The position numbers and the translations under genes were made by a program. This document shows, piece after piece, positions 34,244 to 43,204 of a stretch of DNA of 46,523 nucleotides (position 1 is its first letter; each line of letters opens with the position of its first letter). This stretch comes from Tidjanibacter sp. GTDB lineage: Bacteria; Bacteroidota; Bacteroidia; Bacteroidales; Rikenellaceae. The stretch spans positions 1 to 46,523 of the forward strand of contig JAFXAY010000088.1 in the NCBI GenBank assembly GCA_017521965.1. Direction: 5' to 3'. The notes under the pieces are model-generated. The model saw nothing but the letters and a program-made list of their open reading frames with translations, was not told the origin of the DNA and did no database searches.

Positions 34244-35184
34244 TACAATGCGCCAATCTCGGAAAGAATAGCATTAGTCTTAGCAACAGCTGCTGCACTT
34301 GCCTCGAACTTAGCTTTCTCCTCAGCGGTGAACTCGATCTCGATAACCTTCTCTACACCACCGCGGCCGATAACTGCGGGAACACCGATGCAGATGTCGT
34401 TCAGACCATACTCACCCTCCAAGTAGCAGCACGAGGGGATAACCTTCTTCTGGTCGCGGAGGATAGCCTCAACAACCGACGATGCAGCAGCACCAGGAGC
34501 GTACCAAGCCGAAGTACCGAGCAGACCGGTGAGGGTAGCACCACCAACCATAGTGTCGGCAGCAACCTTCTCCAATACCTCCTGCGAAGCGAACTGGCTA
34601 ACGGGCACACCGCGGTAGGAAGCCTTGCTTACAAGGGGAATCATAGTGGTATCACCGTGACCACCAATTACCATACCGTCGATATCGTTGATGTTAGCGT
34701 CGAGTGCCTTAGCCAGATAGCATTTGAAACGTGCGCTATCCAGAGCACCACCCATACCGATTACGCGGTTCTTGGGCAGACCGAGGCTCTTCAAGGTGAG
34801 GTAGGTCATAGTATCCATAGGATTCGATACCATAACGATGATAGCCTCAGGCGAGTACTCCAACACGCTCTTAACTACGCTCTTAACGATACCAGCATTA
34901 ACACCGATAAGCTCCTCGCGAGTCATACCGGGCTTACGGGGCAGACCCGAAGTAACAACTACTACGTCGCTACCAGCGGTCTTGCTGTAATCGTTGGTAA
35001 CACCTACCAACTTGGTATCGAAATCCATCAGAGTCTCAGTCTGATACATATCGAGCATCTTACCCTCGGAAAGACCCTCTTTGATGTCGATGAGAACAAC
35101 CTCGTCGGCCACCTCGCGGATAGCCATCACATTTGCACAGGTAGCACCTACGTTACCTGCACCTACAACTGTAACTTTTGCCAT
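34243..35184 (-). CDS. mdh: Malate dehydrogenase
   Basis: A 313-residue NAD-dependent enzyme interconverting malate and oxaloacetate. The Rossmann motif is GAGNVGATCA (residues 7-16). The substrate-binding Arg lies in GLPRKPGMTREEL, and the catalytic His in IGGHGDTTMIPL. The LDH-like MDH form is common in Bacteroidetes. It lies 40 nt downstream of gcvH on the same strand, probably in one transcript with it. A palindrome begins at its stop codon and should end the message. Confidence 0.96.
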   Translation of the reverse strand: MAKVTVVGAGNVGATCANVMAIREVADEVVLIDIKEGLSEGKMLDMYQTETLMDFDTKLVGVTNDYSKTAGSDVVVVTSGLPRKPGMTREELIGVNAGIVKSVVKSVLEYSPEAIIVMVSNPMDTMTYLTLKSLGLPKNRVIGMGGALDSARFKCYLAKALDANINDIDGMVIGGHGDTTMIPLVSKASYRGVPVSQFASQEVLEKVAADTMVGGATLTGLLGTSAWYAPGAAASSVVEAILRDQKKVIPSCCYLEGEYGLNDICIGVPAVIGRGGVEKVIEIEFTAEEKAKFEASAAAVAKTNAILSEIGAL

Positions 35185-35224
35185 TTTCTTGATTTGTTTT
35201 ATTTGTTATATATAAACCTAATTC

Positions 35225-35605
35225 CTAAGCATTTACAAGTGCCTCATAGCCCTCGGCCGAGAGGAGTGCGTCCAGCTCTGCGGGGTCGGTCATACGGATT
35301 TTCACCATCCATCCCTCACCATAGGGGTCGGTATTCACCAGTGCGGGGTCGGCTTCGAGTGCGTCGTTAAATTCGAGCACCTCGCCCCCTACGGGCAAAA
35401 ATGCGTCCGACACGGTCTTCACAGCCTCGATAGTACCGAATACCTCGTGTGCTGCAAGAGTCTCGCCAACGCTGGTCACATCGACAAATACGATGTCGCC
35501 CAACTGGCTCTGTGCAAAATCGGTGATACCCACATAGGCCTCATCGCCCTCCACACGGATCCACTCGTGATCCTCGGAGTACTTCAAATTGGTAGGAGTG
35601 TTCAT
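35225..35605 (-). CDS. gcvH: Glycine cleavage system H protein
   Basis: A 126-residue carrier that shuttles the aminomethyl group between the P and T enzymes on a lipoyl arm. The lipoylated lysine is Lys63 in [11 protein letters not shown], and the surrounding domain ([29 protein letters not shown]) is typical. The stop is TAG. It has a perfect promoter upstream and mdh 40 nt downstream. Confidence 0.96.
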   Translation of the reverse strand: MNTPTNLKYSEDHEWIRVEGDEAYVGITDFAQSQLGDIVFVDVTSVGETLAAHEVFGTIEAVKTVSDAFLPVGGEVLEFNDALEADPALVNTDPYGEGWMVKIRMTDPAELDALLSAEGYEALVNA

Positions 35606-35655
35606 TGAAATAGTCTATATTTAATGTGTTAAAAAACTCTAATCCACAACTTAGG

Positions 35656-35686
35656 CAAAGGTAATACTATTTCCCGAGCGTACAAA
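35656..35686 (-). promoter_or_regulatory. gcvH-mdh promoter
   Basis: On the minus strand TTTG (35683-35686), exactly 19 nt, then TACCTTTG (35656-35663): a consensus Bacteroidetes promoter. The leader is about 45 nt. Confidence 0.85.
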
Positions 35687-35802
35687 CTTTCAGTGTGATT
35701 TTTTTCACACTATTATACATTTTGCTTGTAGCGGGGAAAAATGTATTGCAGAAAGACCGGCAAAAAGATTGGCAGAGAGCCATTTTGACAGAGCAATTCA
35801 GC

Positions 35803-36870
35803 CTATTTGAGCGAGGCGATAATCTCCTCGGCTCGACTAACGACCATCTCGGGGGTGATATTGTTGATGCAACGCCAATCGCCAAACATACACCCCTTCT
35901 CACCGCGCAGCGAGCAGGGTCGGCAGGGGAGGTCGAGTTGCAACTGCCACTCAGGGTTTTGGCCATAGCCCGCACCACCGGCAAAGGGGTGAGTAGCGCC
36001 CCAGATGGAGAGTACAGGCACCGAGGCGAGCGACGCCAAGTGGAGCGAGGGGCTATCGGGTGAGATAAGCAGGTCGAGCGAGCGCATCAGTTGCATCTCG
36101 TCGTAGGGTGAGAGCATACCCACAGCAGGGACAACCTTCGGGCCATACTTATAGGCCACACCCTCGGCAAACTGACGCTCCATTGCGCCACCGCCGAAGA
36201 TTACCACACGCTCGAAACGCTCAGCAAGCAGTGCCACAAGTTTATCGGAGGTGGAGGTGGGGAACATTCGGCCACGCTCATCAGCAAAGGGGGCATAACC
36301 TACCCAAAGACCACTCTTCGTGCCAAGTGCCTCCGCAAAGTCGGCGGGCGGGGTGGCAAGGCTACGATTGCTGTCTATGCGGTTATCGAGCAGGCTAAGT
36401 CCTACAAAACTTAACTCATTGAGAGCCAAACGGTAGCGCTCGGTGTTGAAGGTATTGGGCAAGAGTACTTTACGGAACTTACGAGTCAGCATTTGGTGGC
36501 TCTTGCGCGTCTTTTCGGCCACCGATAATTTGCATCGGAAGAGTCGGCGCAAGGCAAATGCCCAGCGAATAAGAGCGGTGCGTGACGAGCCTTGCAGGTC
36601 GGCCAACTGACGATATCCGCCACGATGGAGAGCCGAGGCGGTGCGCCAGATGCCCAACACGCCACGAGGCGGGCACTCAATAAACTCGGCACCCTCGCCC
36701 TCGACCAGCGAGCGGTAGGGTGCAGCGGTGACGATAGCCACCCTCGTATCGGGATAGCCTTTGCGCAGTGCACGGAGAATCCACATCACCTCAACGAGGT
36801 CGCTCATCTCGGCAAGCATCATCAGTGCCACACTCTCGGTGGGGTCCGGTTTCACTCTCTTTTGGTTCAC
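35803..36870 (-). CDS. GT9 glycosyltransferase (ADP-heptose:LPS heptosyltransferase-like)
   Basis: A 355-residue protein of glycosyltransferase family 9. It shows VMWILRALRKGYPDTRVAIVTA and IWRTASALHRGGYRQLADLQGSSRT in the N-lobe. The nucleotide-sugar region is SPDSPSLHLASLASVPVLSIWGATHP (about residues 268-293), then CRPCSLRGEKGCMFGDWRC near the end. Such enzymes add heptose or related sugars to LPS core at the inner membrane. The start appears to be GTG 36868-36870; the first 15 residues are unlike the family and the real start could be a later ATG (MMLAEMSD). The stop is TAG. A stretch of about 130 nt with no gene separates it from gcvH's promoter. Confidence 0.85.
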   Translation of the reverse strand: MNQKRVKPDPTESVALMMLAEMSDLVEVMWILRALRKGYPDTRVAIVTAAPYRSLVEGEGAEFIECPPRGVLGIWRTASALHRGGYRQLADLQGSSRTALIRWAFALRRLFRCKLSVAEKTRKSHQMLTRKFRKVLLPNTFNTERYRLALNELSFVGLSLLDNRIDSNRSLATPPADFAEALGTKSGLWVGYAPFADERGRMFPTSTSDKLVALLAERFERVVIFGGGAMERQFAEGVAYKYGPKVVPAVGMLSPYDEMQLMRSLDLLISPDSPSLHLASLASVPVLSIWGATHPFAGGAGYGQNPEWQLQLDLPCRPCSLRGEKGCMFGDWRCINNITPEMVVSRAEEIIASLK

Positions 36871-36980
36871 TGTTGTAGCGGATTTGTGGTAAAAGTATCA
36901 CAGCAATCATACAAAATTACACTAAGCAACAAAAAAAAGCAAATTTTTCTACCAAGCAGTCAGAATATCGCTCTGGGAGT

Positions 36981-37010
36981 ATTGAAATATGGGTTTTATT
37001 TATATATTTG
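36981..37010 (+). promoter_or_regulatory. Promoter directly at the start codon of the GH73 gene
   Basis: ATTG (36981-36984), 18 nt, TATATTTG (37003-37010), a perfect -7 box. It ends only 4 nt before the ATG at 37015, so transcription should start at or next to the start codon (leaderless message). Confidence 0.7.
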
Positions 37011-37014
37011 CAGT

Positions 37015-38025
37015 ATGTACAGAAAAGTGTCCATACTATTTTGCGGAGCGTTTCTCTGCCTGACCACTACCCTATCGGCGCAGACCGATAAGCGTATGAC
37101 GCGCGAGGAGTATATCGAGGAGTTTGCCCCTCTGGCCATCGAGGCACAGGAGGAGTATGGTATCCCTGCGAGTATCACTCTGGCGCAAGGCATTTTGGAG
37201 TCGGACAACGGTAACAGCCGACTCGCCACCGAGGCCAACAACCACTTCGGCATCAAGTGCAAAAGTGACTGGAAGGGCGGTAAGGTCTATCACGACGACG
37301 ATGAGCAGGACGAGTGTTTCCGCGCCTATCGTACCGCCGAGGAGTCCTATGAGGACCACTCCGTGTTTCTCTCCACCGGTCAGCGCTATGCATCGCTCTT
37401 CGACTTGGAGATTACCGACTATGAGGGCTGGGCTCACGGTTTGAAGGCTGCGGGCTATGCCACCAATCCTGCCTACGCCGAGCGACTTATCAAAATTATC
37501 ACCGACAACAACCTGCACCGCTACGACGACCCCTCGACACGTCGAGGTGGCGCAAAGCCGGGCGTAACTGCCGAGGCGATAGTAAAACCCGCCCCCATAC
37601 TCACCCGACCACCTAAGGAGTACTACGAGTGGAGCGACGGAATAGATGTGGAGAACTACACGGTGGCTATGAGCAGTGTGGGCAGTTACGGAATACTCCT
37701 CAACAATAGCACTCGTTACATCATAGCACGCGAGGGCGATTCGTTGAAGAGTCTGTCGCGCACAACAGGTATCAGTGTGGGTCGTCTGCGCCGCTTGAAC
37801 AATATCGAGCGTGGTGGCGAGGTGAAGGAGGGCGACATCATCTACATTGAGGAGAAGCCCCACAACTACCTCGGCGAGCAGACCGTCTATATCGTAGCCT
37901 CGGGCGACACTCTGGCCTCCATCTCTCAGCGATTCGGAGTGTCGGTCAAAGGACTGAAAAAGATGAACAAGGCAGTGCTTGGCGGCGAGGAGCCCTACGC
38001 AGGCGAGGAACTGCGACTGATGTAA
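37015..38025 (+). CDS. Secreted GH73 glucosaminidase with two LysM domains
   Basis: A 336-residue exported peptidoglycan hydrolase. The signal peptide is MYRKVSILFCGAFLCLTTTLSAQ. The GH73 domain (about residues 25-165) has the catalytic Glu in ITLAQGILESDNGNS and the substrate strand NNHFGIKCK. Two LysM wall-binding motifs follow: RYIIAREGDSLKSLSRTTGISVGRLRRLNNI and QTVYIVASGDTLASISQRFGVSVKGLKKMN. I start at ATG 37015 because it begins a perfect signal peptide; the frame is open far upstream but that part is antisense to the GT9 gene. It heads a plus-strand group of exported-protein genes. Confidence 0.92.
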   Translation: MYRKVSILFCGAFLCLTTTLSAQTDKRMTREEYIEEFAPLAIEAQEEYGIPASITLAQGILESDNGNSRLATEANNHFGIKCKSDWKGGKVYHDDDEQDECFRAYRTAEESYEDHSVFLSTGQRYASLFDLEITDYEGWAHGLKAAGYATNPAYAERLIKIITDNNLHRYDDPSTRRGGAKPGVTAEAIVKPAPILTRPPKEYYEWSDGIDVENYTVAMSSVGSYGILLNNSTRYIIAREGDSLKSLSRTTGISVGRLRRLNNIERGGEVKEGDIIYIEEKPHNYLGEQTVYIVASGDTLASISQRFGVSVKGLKKMNKAVLGGEEPYAGEELRLM

Positions 38026-38085
38026 TTTTTATACATTTTAGTGTTACAAGAGAGAAACCTTATAACTAAATATAATTTATAGAAA

Positions 38086-38760
38086 ATGAGCGAATTAAGG
38101 AAGCAGATTGCTGCGCTGCTAACCGACAAGTCAGCAACCAAGCAGTTGGTTTTCGACACTACTTTTGCCGCTTTTGAGGAGCTCAAAGAGGCTATCCACG
38201 AATTCTCGACCGAGATCGACGAGGAGATGGACGAGGTGATTGACCGCCGCATCAAAATCGAATACCGCGACCGTGGTAAATTCGAGGCACAGGTGCAGGT
38301 GGCAGGCGATATGATTATCTTCACTATGCACACCAACGTCTTCCAATTCCCCGCCGACCACCCCGTATGGCAGACCGACTACGTCAAGGAGGACCCGCAC
38401 AGAAGTTATTGCGGTGTAATCAACATCTACAACTTCCTGGCCGACTCGTTCCGCTACAACCGTGCCGACGACGAGGGTTACCTGATTGGACGTGTATTTG
38501 TCAATCGCGAGGGTTGCTACTTTGTCGAGGGCAAGGAGCAGGACTCGATGCCCGTCGAGCAGTTTGGCAGCAAGAGTTTCGACAGACCCGCTATGATGCG
38601 TATTTTGCAGACCGCAGTGCTCTACTCGCTCGGTTTCGACCTCTGGGTACCACCCTACGAGGAGGTGCTCTATGCCAATGTTGAGCAGTTCAACACCAAG
38701 CAGGAGAACTCCAAGATGCAGACCGGCAAGCGTATGGGTCACGAATTTAGTTGGAAATAA
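38086..38760 (+). CDS. Conserved-looking cytoplasmic protein, unknown function
   Basis: A 224-residue soluble acidic protein without signal peptide or membrane segment. The N-terminal 60 residues are helical (LVFDTTFAAFEELKEAIHEFSTEIDEEMDEVIDRR), the rest mixed alpha/beta (VNREGCYFVEGKEQDSMPVEQFGSK). I do not recognise a family; similar proteins exist in Bacteroidetes as hypothetical proteins, from memory. It is 60 nt after the GH73 gene and 21 nt before the M6 protease gene, so probably in one transcript. A TACATTTT box at about 38032 might give a second promoter. Confidence 0.8.
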   Translation: MSELRKQIAALLTDKSATKQLVFDTTFAAFEELKEAIHEFSTEIDEEMDEVIDRRIKIEYRDRGKFEAQVQVAGDMIIFTMHTNVFQFPADHPVWQTDYVKEDPHRSYCGVINIYNFLADSFRYNRADDEGYLIGRVFVNREGCYFVEGKEQDSMPVEQFGSKSFDRPAMMRILQTAVLYSLGFDLWVPPYEEVLYANVEQFNTKQENSKMQTGKRMGHEFSWK

Positions 38761-38781
38761 TTATCCCAAAATACAAAGACT

Positions 38782-41700
38782 ATGAGAAGAGTATTTAACC
38801 TCTGTCTGCTCACTGTACTCTTTGTACTATCGAGCATTAGTGTATCGGCTGTTCCTGCCGATTCACGACCTAAACAAATCAGACAAAAAGATGGAACGAC
38901 CATTACAGTAATCACCTATGGTGATGAGTTCTACCACTATACTACCACCGCCGATGGTATCTTGGTTTCGTCGGTCGATGGCATCTACCAGTATGCTACC
39001 GTCGATGCCGAGGGCCGCATCACCGCTCTCGGTGTTAATGCCAAGAACCCCTCGCTGCGCACCTCGGCCGACAATGCCGCAGTGGCGAAAGCCTCGCGTG
39101 GTGTACCTCAGCACATCTTCGAACAGGTACAGCGCAAGCGCAGAGCCGAGCTGGTTATCGACTCGCCTTTCACCCTCGACAAGATGAAGAACGAGGGCGG
39201 CCAGAGTCGCGCAGGAGTAAAACAGGAGAAGGTTATCGTACTGCTGGCACAGTTTCCCGACGTGAAGTTCACTGTGGATAGTCCGCGCCAGGCATTCAGC
39301 AATATGCTCAACCAGGAGGGTTACAGCAAAAATGGTGCAACAGGCTCGGCACGCGACTACTACTATCAGAACTCCAATGGTCAGTACGACTTGCAGATGG
39401 ACGTGGTGGGTCCCTACACCCTGCCCCACAATATGGCATACTATGGTGGCAACGACGACGCAAATGCCGACCAGATGATTATCGACGTCTGCGAGGCTGC
39501 CGACCCTGAGGTGGATTTCACGGAGTATGCGACCAACGGGCAGATTACTCGTCTGTTTGTCTACTTTGCAGGTCACAACCCCGCTGAGGGCGGCCCGGTA
39601 GATAACATCTGGCCACACCGTAGTGTTGTGATGAGTAGACCTACATTTGATGGTGTCAAACTCTACGACTACGCTTGTTCGTCGGAGTTGCGTGGTAGCT
39701 CGGGTACCTATATGGCACACATCGGTACCTTCTGCCACGAGTATGGTCACTGCATCGGTCTGGCCGACTACTACAACACCATTGGTGGCTCGGGTACTGT
39801 AAACCTCGGTACTCTCTCGCTGATGAGCGCAGGTAACTACAACAACAATGGCGCAACTCCTCCTGAGCTGAGTGCCTACGACAAGTCGTTCCTCGGCTGG
39901 TTGGAGTTGAAGCAGATGCCCACTTCGGGTAAGGTCACAATGGAGCCCCTCAACGAGAACGTAGGTTACTATATCCCGACAAGTGTCGATGGCGAGTACT
40001 TCGTATTCGAGAACCGCGATATGACCTATAAGTGGAATAAGTATATCGCAGGTGGTGCGCCCAGCAATGGTATGTTTGTCTATCACGTTGACGAGTCGAG
40101 CAACTTTGTGGCTGAGGCAGGTACTACCGCCCGCCAGTTGTGGCAGATGAACCGCCCCAATGCCTACTCCTCGCACGAGTGTTTCAAGGCAGTTCGCGCC
40201 GAGACTACCAACGAAAACTATCCGCAAATGTGGATGTACCCCGGTAGCAAGAACCACACCACCCTCTCCTCGGACAACAACAACGAGTTTAAGACTTGGG
40301 CAGGTGGCAGCACAGGCTACACCTTTACCAACATCGCCACCAAAAATGGCAATGTAACCTTCGACGTGGAAACCTCCGATGGTCAGGTATCCATCGTGGT
40401 TACCAACCAGTCGGGCGCTATGGTAAGTGGCGCAACGGTAACGCTGATTGAGTCGTCGGTTGTAAAGGGTATGAATACCGACTTCGTATCGCTCGAAGGC
40501 GGCACTCGCGCTACCAGCGGCTACTACTCCACCACCACAGGTAGCAACGGTAAGGCTGTGTTTAACCTAACCTCAGGTGAGTACAAGGTGCTTATCGGCA
40601 AGTCGGGTCTGGGTAGCACAAGCGACGATATCAAGGTTGTTCCGGGTACGACAACAATGACCTATAAGTTGGGCAACCAGAACGTGGGTGGCAAGGTTAC
40701 CTATTATAATTACTCGGATAACCCCGCATTGGTATTCAGCAATGGTGTTGACAAGAGCCGCTTCTATGGTATTCAGTTTACCTACGACGAGGTGAAGAGC
40801 ACAACAGGCACACAGCGCATAGTTTCGACCGTCGTAGCACCTAAGAATGAGAGAGTAAAAGTTGCTATCAAGAAGAATTCCGACGAGCCTATCATCAAGG
40901 AGTACACAGTTGGTTCGAGCGGTCTGGTGGACCTCACCGAGCACAAAGTTGTCATCGCCAATGGTGACGAGGTGATTGTCGGTGTTAATAATTTCAGTGG
41001 CTGGTTGGATATCGACAACAACCCCGAGTGGGGCCGCAACCTCATTTCGAGCGATGGCGACAACTGGCAGTATATGGGTCCTCAGTATGGTGGCGATGTG
41101 GCCTGGGATATCACCGTAGGCTTTGCCGACTACAAGGACGACGCTACCTCGATGAACCTCACCACCAAGACCTACAACCTCAGCGTAGGCGAGGTAGAGA
41201 AACTTGCATACACTTTCAGCCCCGCCGGCACAACAGGCACACCCACCTGGAAGAGCAGCGACGAGAAGGTGGCAGTAGTTGACGAGGGTGGCATTCTGCG
41301 CGTGGTTGGTGCAGGTAACGCCACAATCACCGTTTCGCTTGGCAGCAAGGCAGCAAGTGGCAGCGTAACAGTAAACGCTACCGCAGAGGTAACCCTCAAA
41401 GAGCCCGTGGTTGATAGCGATGCCAACACAGCTACTATCAGTTGGACACCTCTGAAACAACGCAAGGGCTGGTCGCTGTACTATAAGTCGAATATCGACA
41501 CTAAGTTCACCCAGAAGGAGTTCGATGCAAACGTAACTAGCTACACCATCGAGCACCTCTACGAGGGTGCTACCTACGAGGTGTATCTGTCGAGCAAACA
41601 CGACTACCTGCCCAACGAGATTTGGGGTGCTGTGGGTGCAATGTTTGCGGTAAATGGTGAGCTTGTTGAGCCCGAGAGTGTGACCATCACAGGCTACGAG

Positions 41701-42402
41701 GAGTTGATGCACGTTGACGAGAGCGTACAGCTCAGCGCAGTTGTTTCGCCCGAGGGCACTTACGACACCAAGGTCACTTGGACAATCGCCCCCTCCAACC
41801 TTGCGACTATTGACGAAGATGGCGTACTAACCGCTAAGAACGGTGGCGAGGTGACCGTGACTGCTACAACCGCTGTCAAGAAGCTGACAGCATCGGTTAA
41901 GATAACCATCAAAAATACAGTCTCGGATATCGTTGTTGAGCCCTATCAAAACGATGCTATCATCCTCTGGGAAGGCAAGGGCAACAAGTGGCAGGTATCG
42001 TTCAGCCAGGTAGGCGGCGGCTTGCAGAAGACCGTAGAGGTCGATGAGCCTATGTTCCACATCGACTGCTTGAAACCCAACACCGAGTACACAGCAACCA
42101 TCACTCCCTATGTCGATGGCAGGTTGGCCTCGGATAAGAAGCAGACCGTATCGGTGAAGACAACTGCCAATGTTAACGGCTACTCCTCGATAACTGCCAA
42201 GGGTGAGTACTCGGCAAGCGATATCATACCTCTGCGCGTAGCCGACATCCAGGGTACGCAGGAGAGTATCGAGTGGTATATCGACGGTAAGCAGGTCAAT
42301 CCGCCGACTGCTAAACTCTCGGCAGGCCGCCATAAGATTGAGGCAGTGGTGAAGACCACGTTCGACACCGAGAAGATTATTAAGTTCGTAACCGTAAAAT
42401 AG
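38782..42402 (+). CDS. M6-family secreted metalloprotease with Ig-like and Fn3 domains
   Basis: A 1206-residue exported protease. Signal peptide (residues 1-23), propeptide region (about 24-148), then the M6 (immune-inhibitor-A-like) catalytic domain: FVYFAGHNPAEGG, and the zinc site HEYGHCIGLADYY (His319, Glu320, His323) followed by SLMSAGNYNNNG. Downstream are a carboxypeptidase-like repeat (about 555-630, VTNQSGAMVSGATVTL), a bacterial Ig-like Big_2 domain (about 795-870), an Fn3 domain (about 875-950) and a second Big_2 domain (about 968-1050). The stop is TAG. It is followed by a lipoprotein gene after 2-11 nt. The substrate is unknown; outer-surface or secreted location is inferred. Confidence 0.93.
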   Translation: MRRVFNLCLLTVLFVLSSISVSAVPADSRPKQIRQKDGTTITVITYGDEFYHYTTTADGILVSSVDGIYQYATVDAEGRITALGVNAKNPSLRTSADNAAVAKASRGVPQHIFEQVQRKRRAELVIDSPFTLDKMKNEGGQSRAGVKQEKVIVLLAQFPDVKFTVDSPRQAFSNMLNQEGYSKNGATGSARDYYYQNSNGQYDLQMDVVGPYTLPHNMAYYGGNDDANADQMIIDVCEAADPEVDFTEYATNGQITRLFVYFAGHNPAEGGPVDNIWPHRSVVMSRPTFDGVKLYDYACSSELRGSSGTYMAHIGTFCHEYGHCIGLADYYNTIGGSGTVNLGTLSLMSAGNYNNNGATPPELSAYDKSFLGWLELKQMPTSGKVTMEPLNENVGYYIPTSVDGEYFVFENRDMTYKWNKYIAGGAPSNGMFVYHVDESSNFVAEAGTTARQLWQMNRPNAYSSHECFKAVRAETTNENYPQMWMYPGSKNHTTLSSDNNNEFKTWAGGSTGYTFTNIATKNGNVTFDVETSDGQVSIVVTNQSGAMVSGATVTLIESSVVKGMNTDFVSLEGGTRATSGYYSTTTGSNGKAVFNLTSGEYKVLIGKSGLGSTSDDIKVVPGTTTMTYKLGNQNVGGKVTYYNYSDNPALVFSNGVDKSRFYGIQFTYDEVKSTTGTQRIVSTVVAPKNERVKVAIKKNSDEPIIKEYTVGSSGLVDLTEHKVVIANGDEVIVGVNNFSGWLDIDNNPEWGRNLISSDGDNWQYMGPQYGGDVAWDITVGFADYKDDATSMNLTTKTYNLSVGEVEKLAYTFSPAGTTGTPTWKSSDEKVAVVDEGGILRVVGAGNATITVSLGSKAASGSVTVNATAEVTLKEPVVDSDANTATISWTPLKQRKGWSLYYKSNIDTKFTQKEFDANVTSYTIEHLYEGATYEVYLSSKHDYLPNEIWGAVGAMFAVNGELVEPESVTITGYEELMHVDESVQLSAVVSPEGTYDTKVTWTIAPSNLATIDEDGVLTAKNGGEVTVTATTAVKKLTASVKITIKNTVSDIVVEPYQNDAIILWEGKGNKWQVSFSQVGGGLQKTVEVDEPMFHIDCLKPNTEYTATITPYVDGRLASDKKQTVSVKTTANVNGYSSITAKGEYSASDIIPLRVADIQGTQESIEWYIDGKQVNPPTAKLSAGRHKIEAVVKTTFDTEKIIKFVTVK

Positions 42403-42413
42403 AGATGATAGTT

Positions 42414-42833
42414 ATGAAAAATATATTGAAACTTTCGTTTGCCGCATTGGCACTCACTATGCTTCTGGCAAGCTGCGGCCGCGACGACACCGACAAAGCG
42501 TTGGAGGCCAAGAAGTCGTTCGAAACCCAAACCGCATACGGTATCTATACCGACGGTGCCTACTCGTTTGCTTATAACGATAAGGATTACCAAATTGCCT
42601 ACAACGAGGGCGACCGCACCGTCCGCTTGCAGAAAGACGATATGTCGGCCTACGCCATCATCACCCTCGACAGCACCCCCACCAACGGCGCTACCGTGCA
42701 ACTCTCGGTGCAGGGCAAGGGCGTAACCGCAGTGAAACCCACCAAGATGGACGTTATCAAAACCACCTCAGACTGCGTATGGGTTTGGGACAAAGCATCC
42801 CTCACCGGCTATATCTTCTACTGGGAGTTTTAG
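42414..42833 (+). CDS. Small lipoprotein, unknown function
   Basis: A 139-residue lipoprotein: MKNILKLSFAALALTMLLASC, lipid Cys21, with Gly-Arg-Asp-Asp next to it (an Asp-rich start seen in many exported Bacteroidetes lipoproteins). The mature part is a small beta-rich domain (AYSFAYNDKDYQIAYNEGDRTVRLQKDD). I do not recognise a family. An ATG three codons earlier (42405) is also in frame, 2 nt after the M6 stop; the later one gives the better signal peptide. It is probably the last gene of the M6 transcript; a perfect hairpin terminator follows. A role beside the protease, such as inhibitor or partner, is only a guess. Confidence 0.82.
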   Translation: MKNILKLSFAALALTMLLASCGRDDTDKALEAKKSFETQTAYGIYTDGAYSFAYNDKDYQIAYNEGDRTVRLQKDDMSAYAIITLDSTPTNGATVQLSVQGKGVTAVKPTKMDVIKTTSDCVWVWDKASLTGYIFYWEF

Positions 42834-42857
42834 GGAAGGTATAATTCAAATTTGATT

Positions 42858-42892
42858 AACAGCCGAGTAGATTCGAATCTACTCGGCTGTTT
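42858..42892 (+). terminator. Terminator after the small lipoprotein gene
   Basis: ACAGCCGAGTAGATTC pairs perfectly with GAATCTACTCGGCTGT (16 bp with almost no loop), followed by TTTTG. Confidence 0.85.
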
Positions 42893-42894
42893 TG

Positions 42895-42955
42895 TAGGGA
42901 GTGTTAGGGAGTGTTAGGGAGTGTTAGGGAGCTTAGGGAGTTTAGGGATAACCGC
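42895..42955 (+). repeat. TTAGGGAGTG decamer array F
   Basis: Four or more TTAGGGAGTG units with 10-nt spacing, then TTAGGGAGCT and TTAGGGAT. It begins right at the terminator at 42858. The centre and right half of the element are missing. Confidence 0.7.
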
Positions 42956-42999
42956 TTAAACTCTTTTAGAAAAGAATGGCTTTTCAGCAATAATCCTTT

Positions 43000-43190
43000 T
43001 ATGTAATACTTGGTTTTTCGGGGTTAGGGGATACTCTCGAAGAGAGTACGATGGAAAATAGATATAGGGAAATCAAGTTTACTTGAACTTCCCTATATCT
43101 ATTTTGTATCGTAATAACTGCAAGTTATTCCTAAACCCGCAAACTAAATAGTACAAAAGTTTTTGCGGAGCTTTTTACAAAAAGCGACAA
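43000..43190. repeat. Cloverleaf-type palindromic element, copy 2 (inverted)
   Basis: Reverse-oriented relative of 1998-2190. Its hairpins are TACTCTC/GAGAGTA (43032-43048), the long arm AAAATAGATATAGGGAA against TTCCCTATATCTATTTT (about 43055-43105), and AATAACT/AGTTATT (43112-43130). The closing stem is GGGTTAGGGGA against TCCTAAACCC. It ends 14 nt from the rnz stop codon. Flank GTCGCTTTTTGTAAAAAG is shared with copy 1. Confidence 0.75.
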
Positions 43191-43204
43191 ATTAAAAACA
43201 AACT

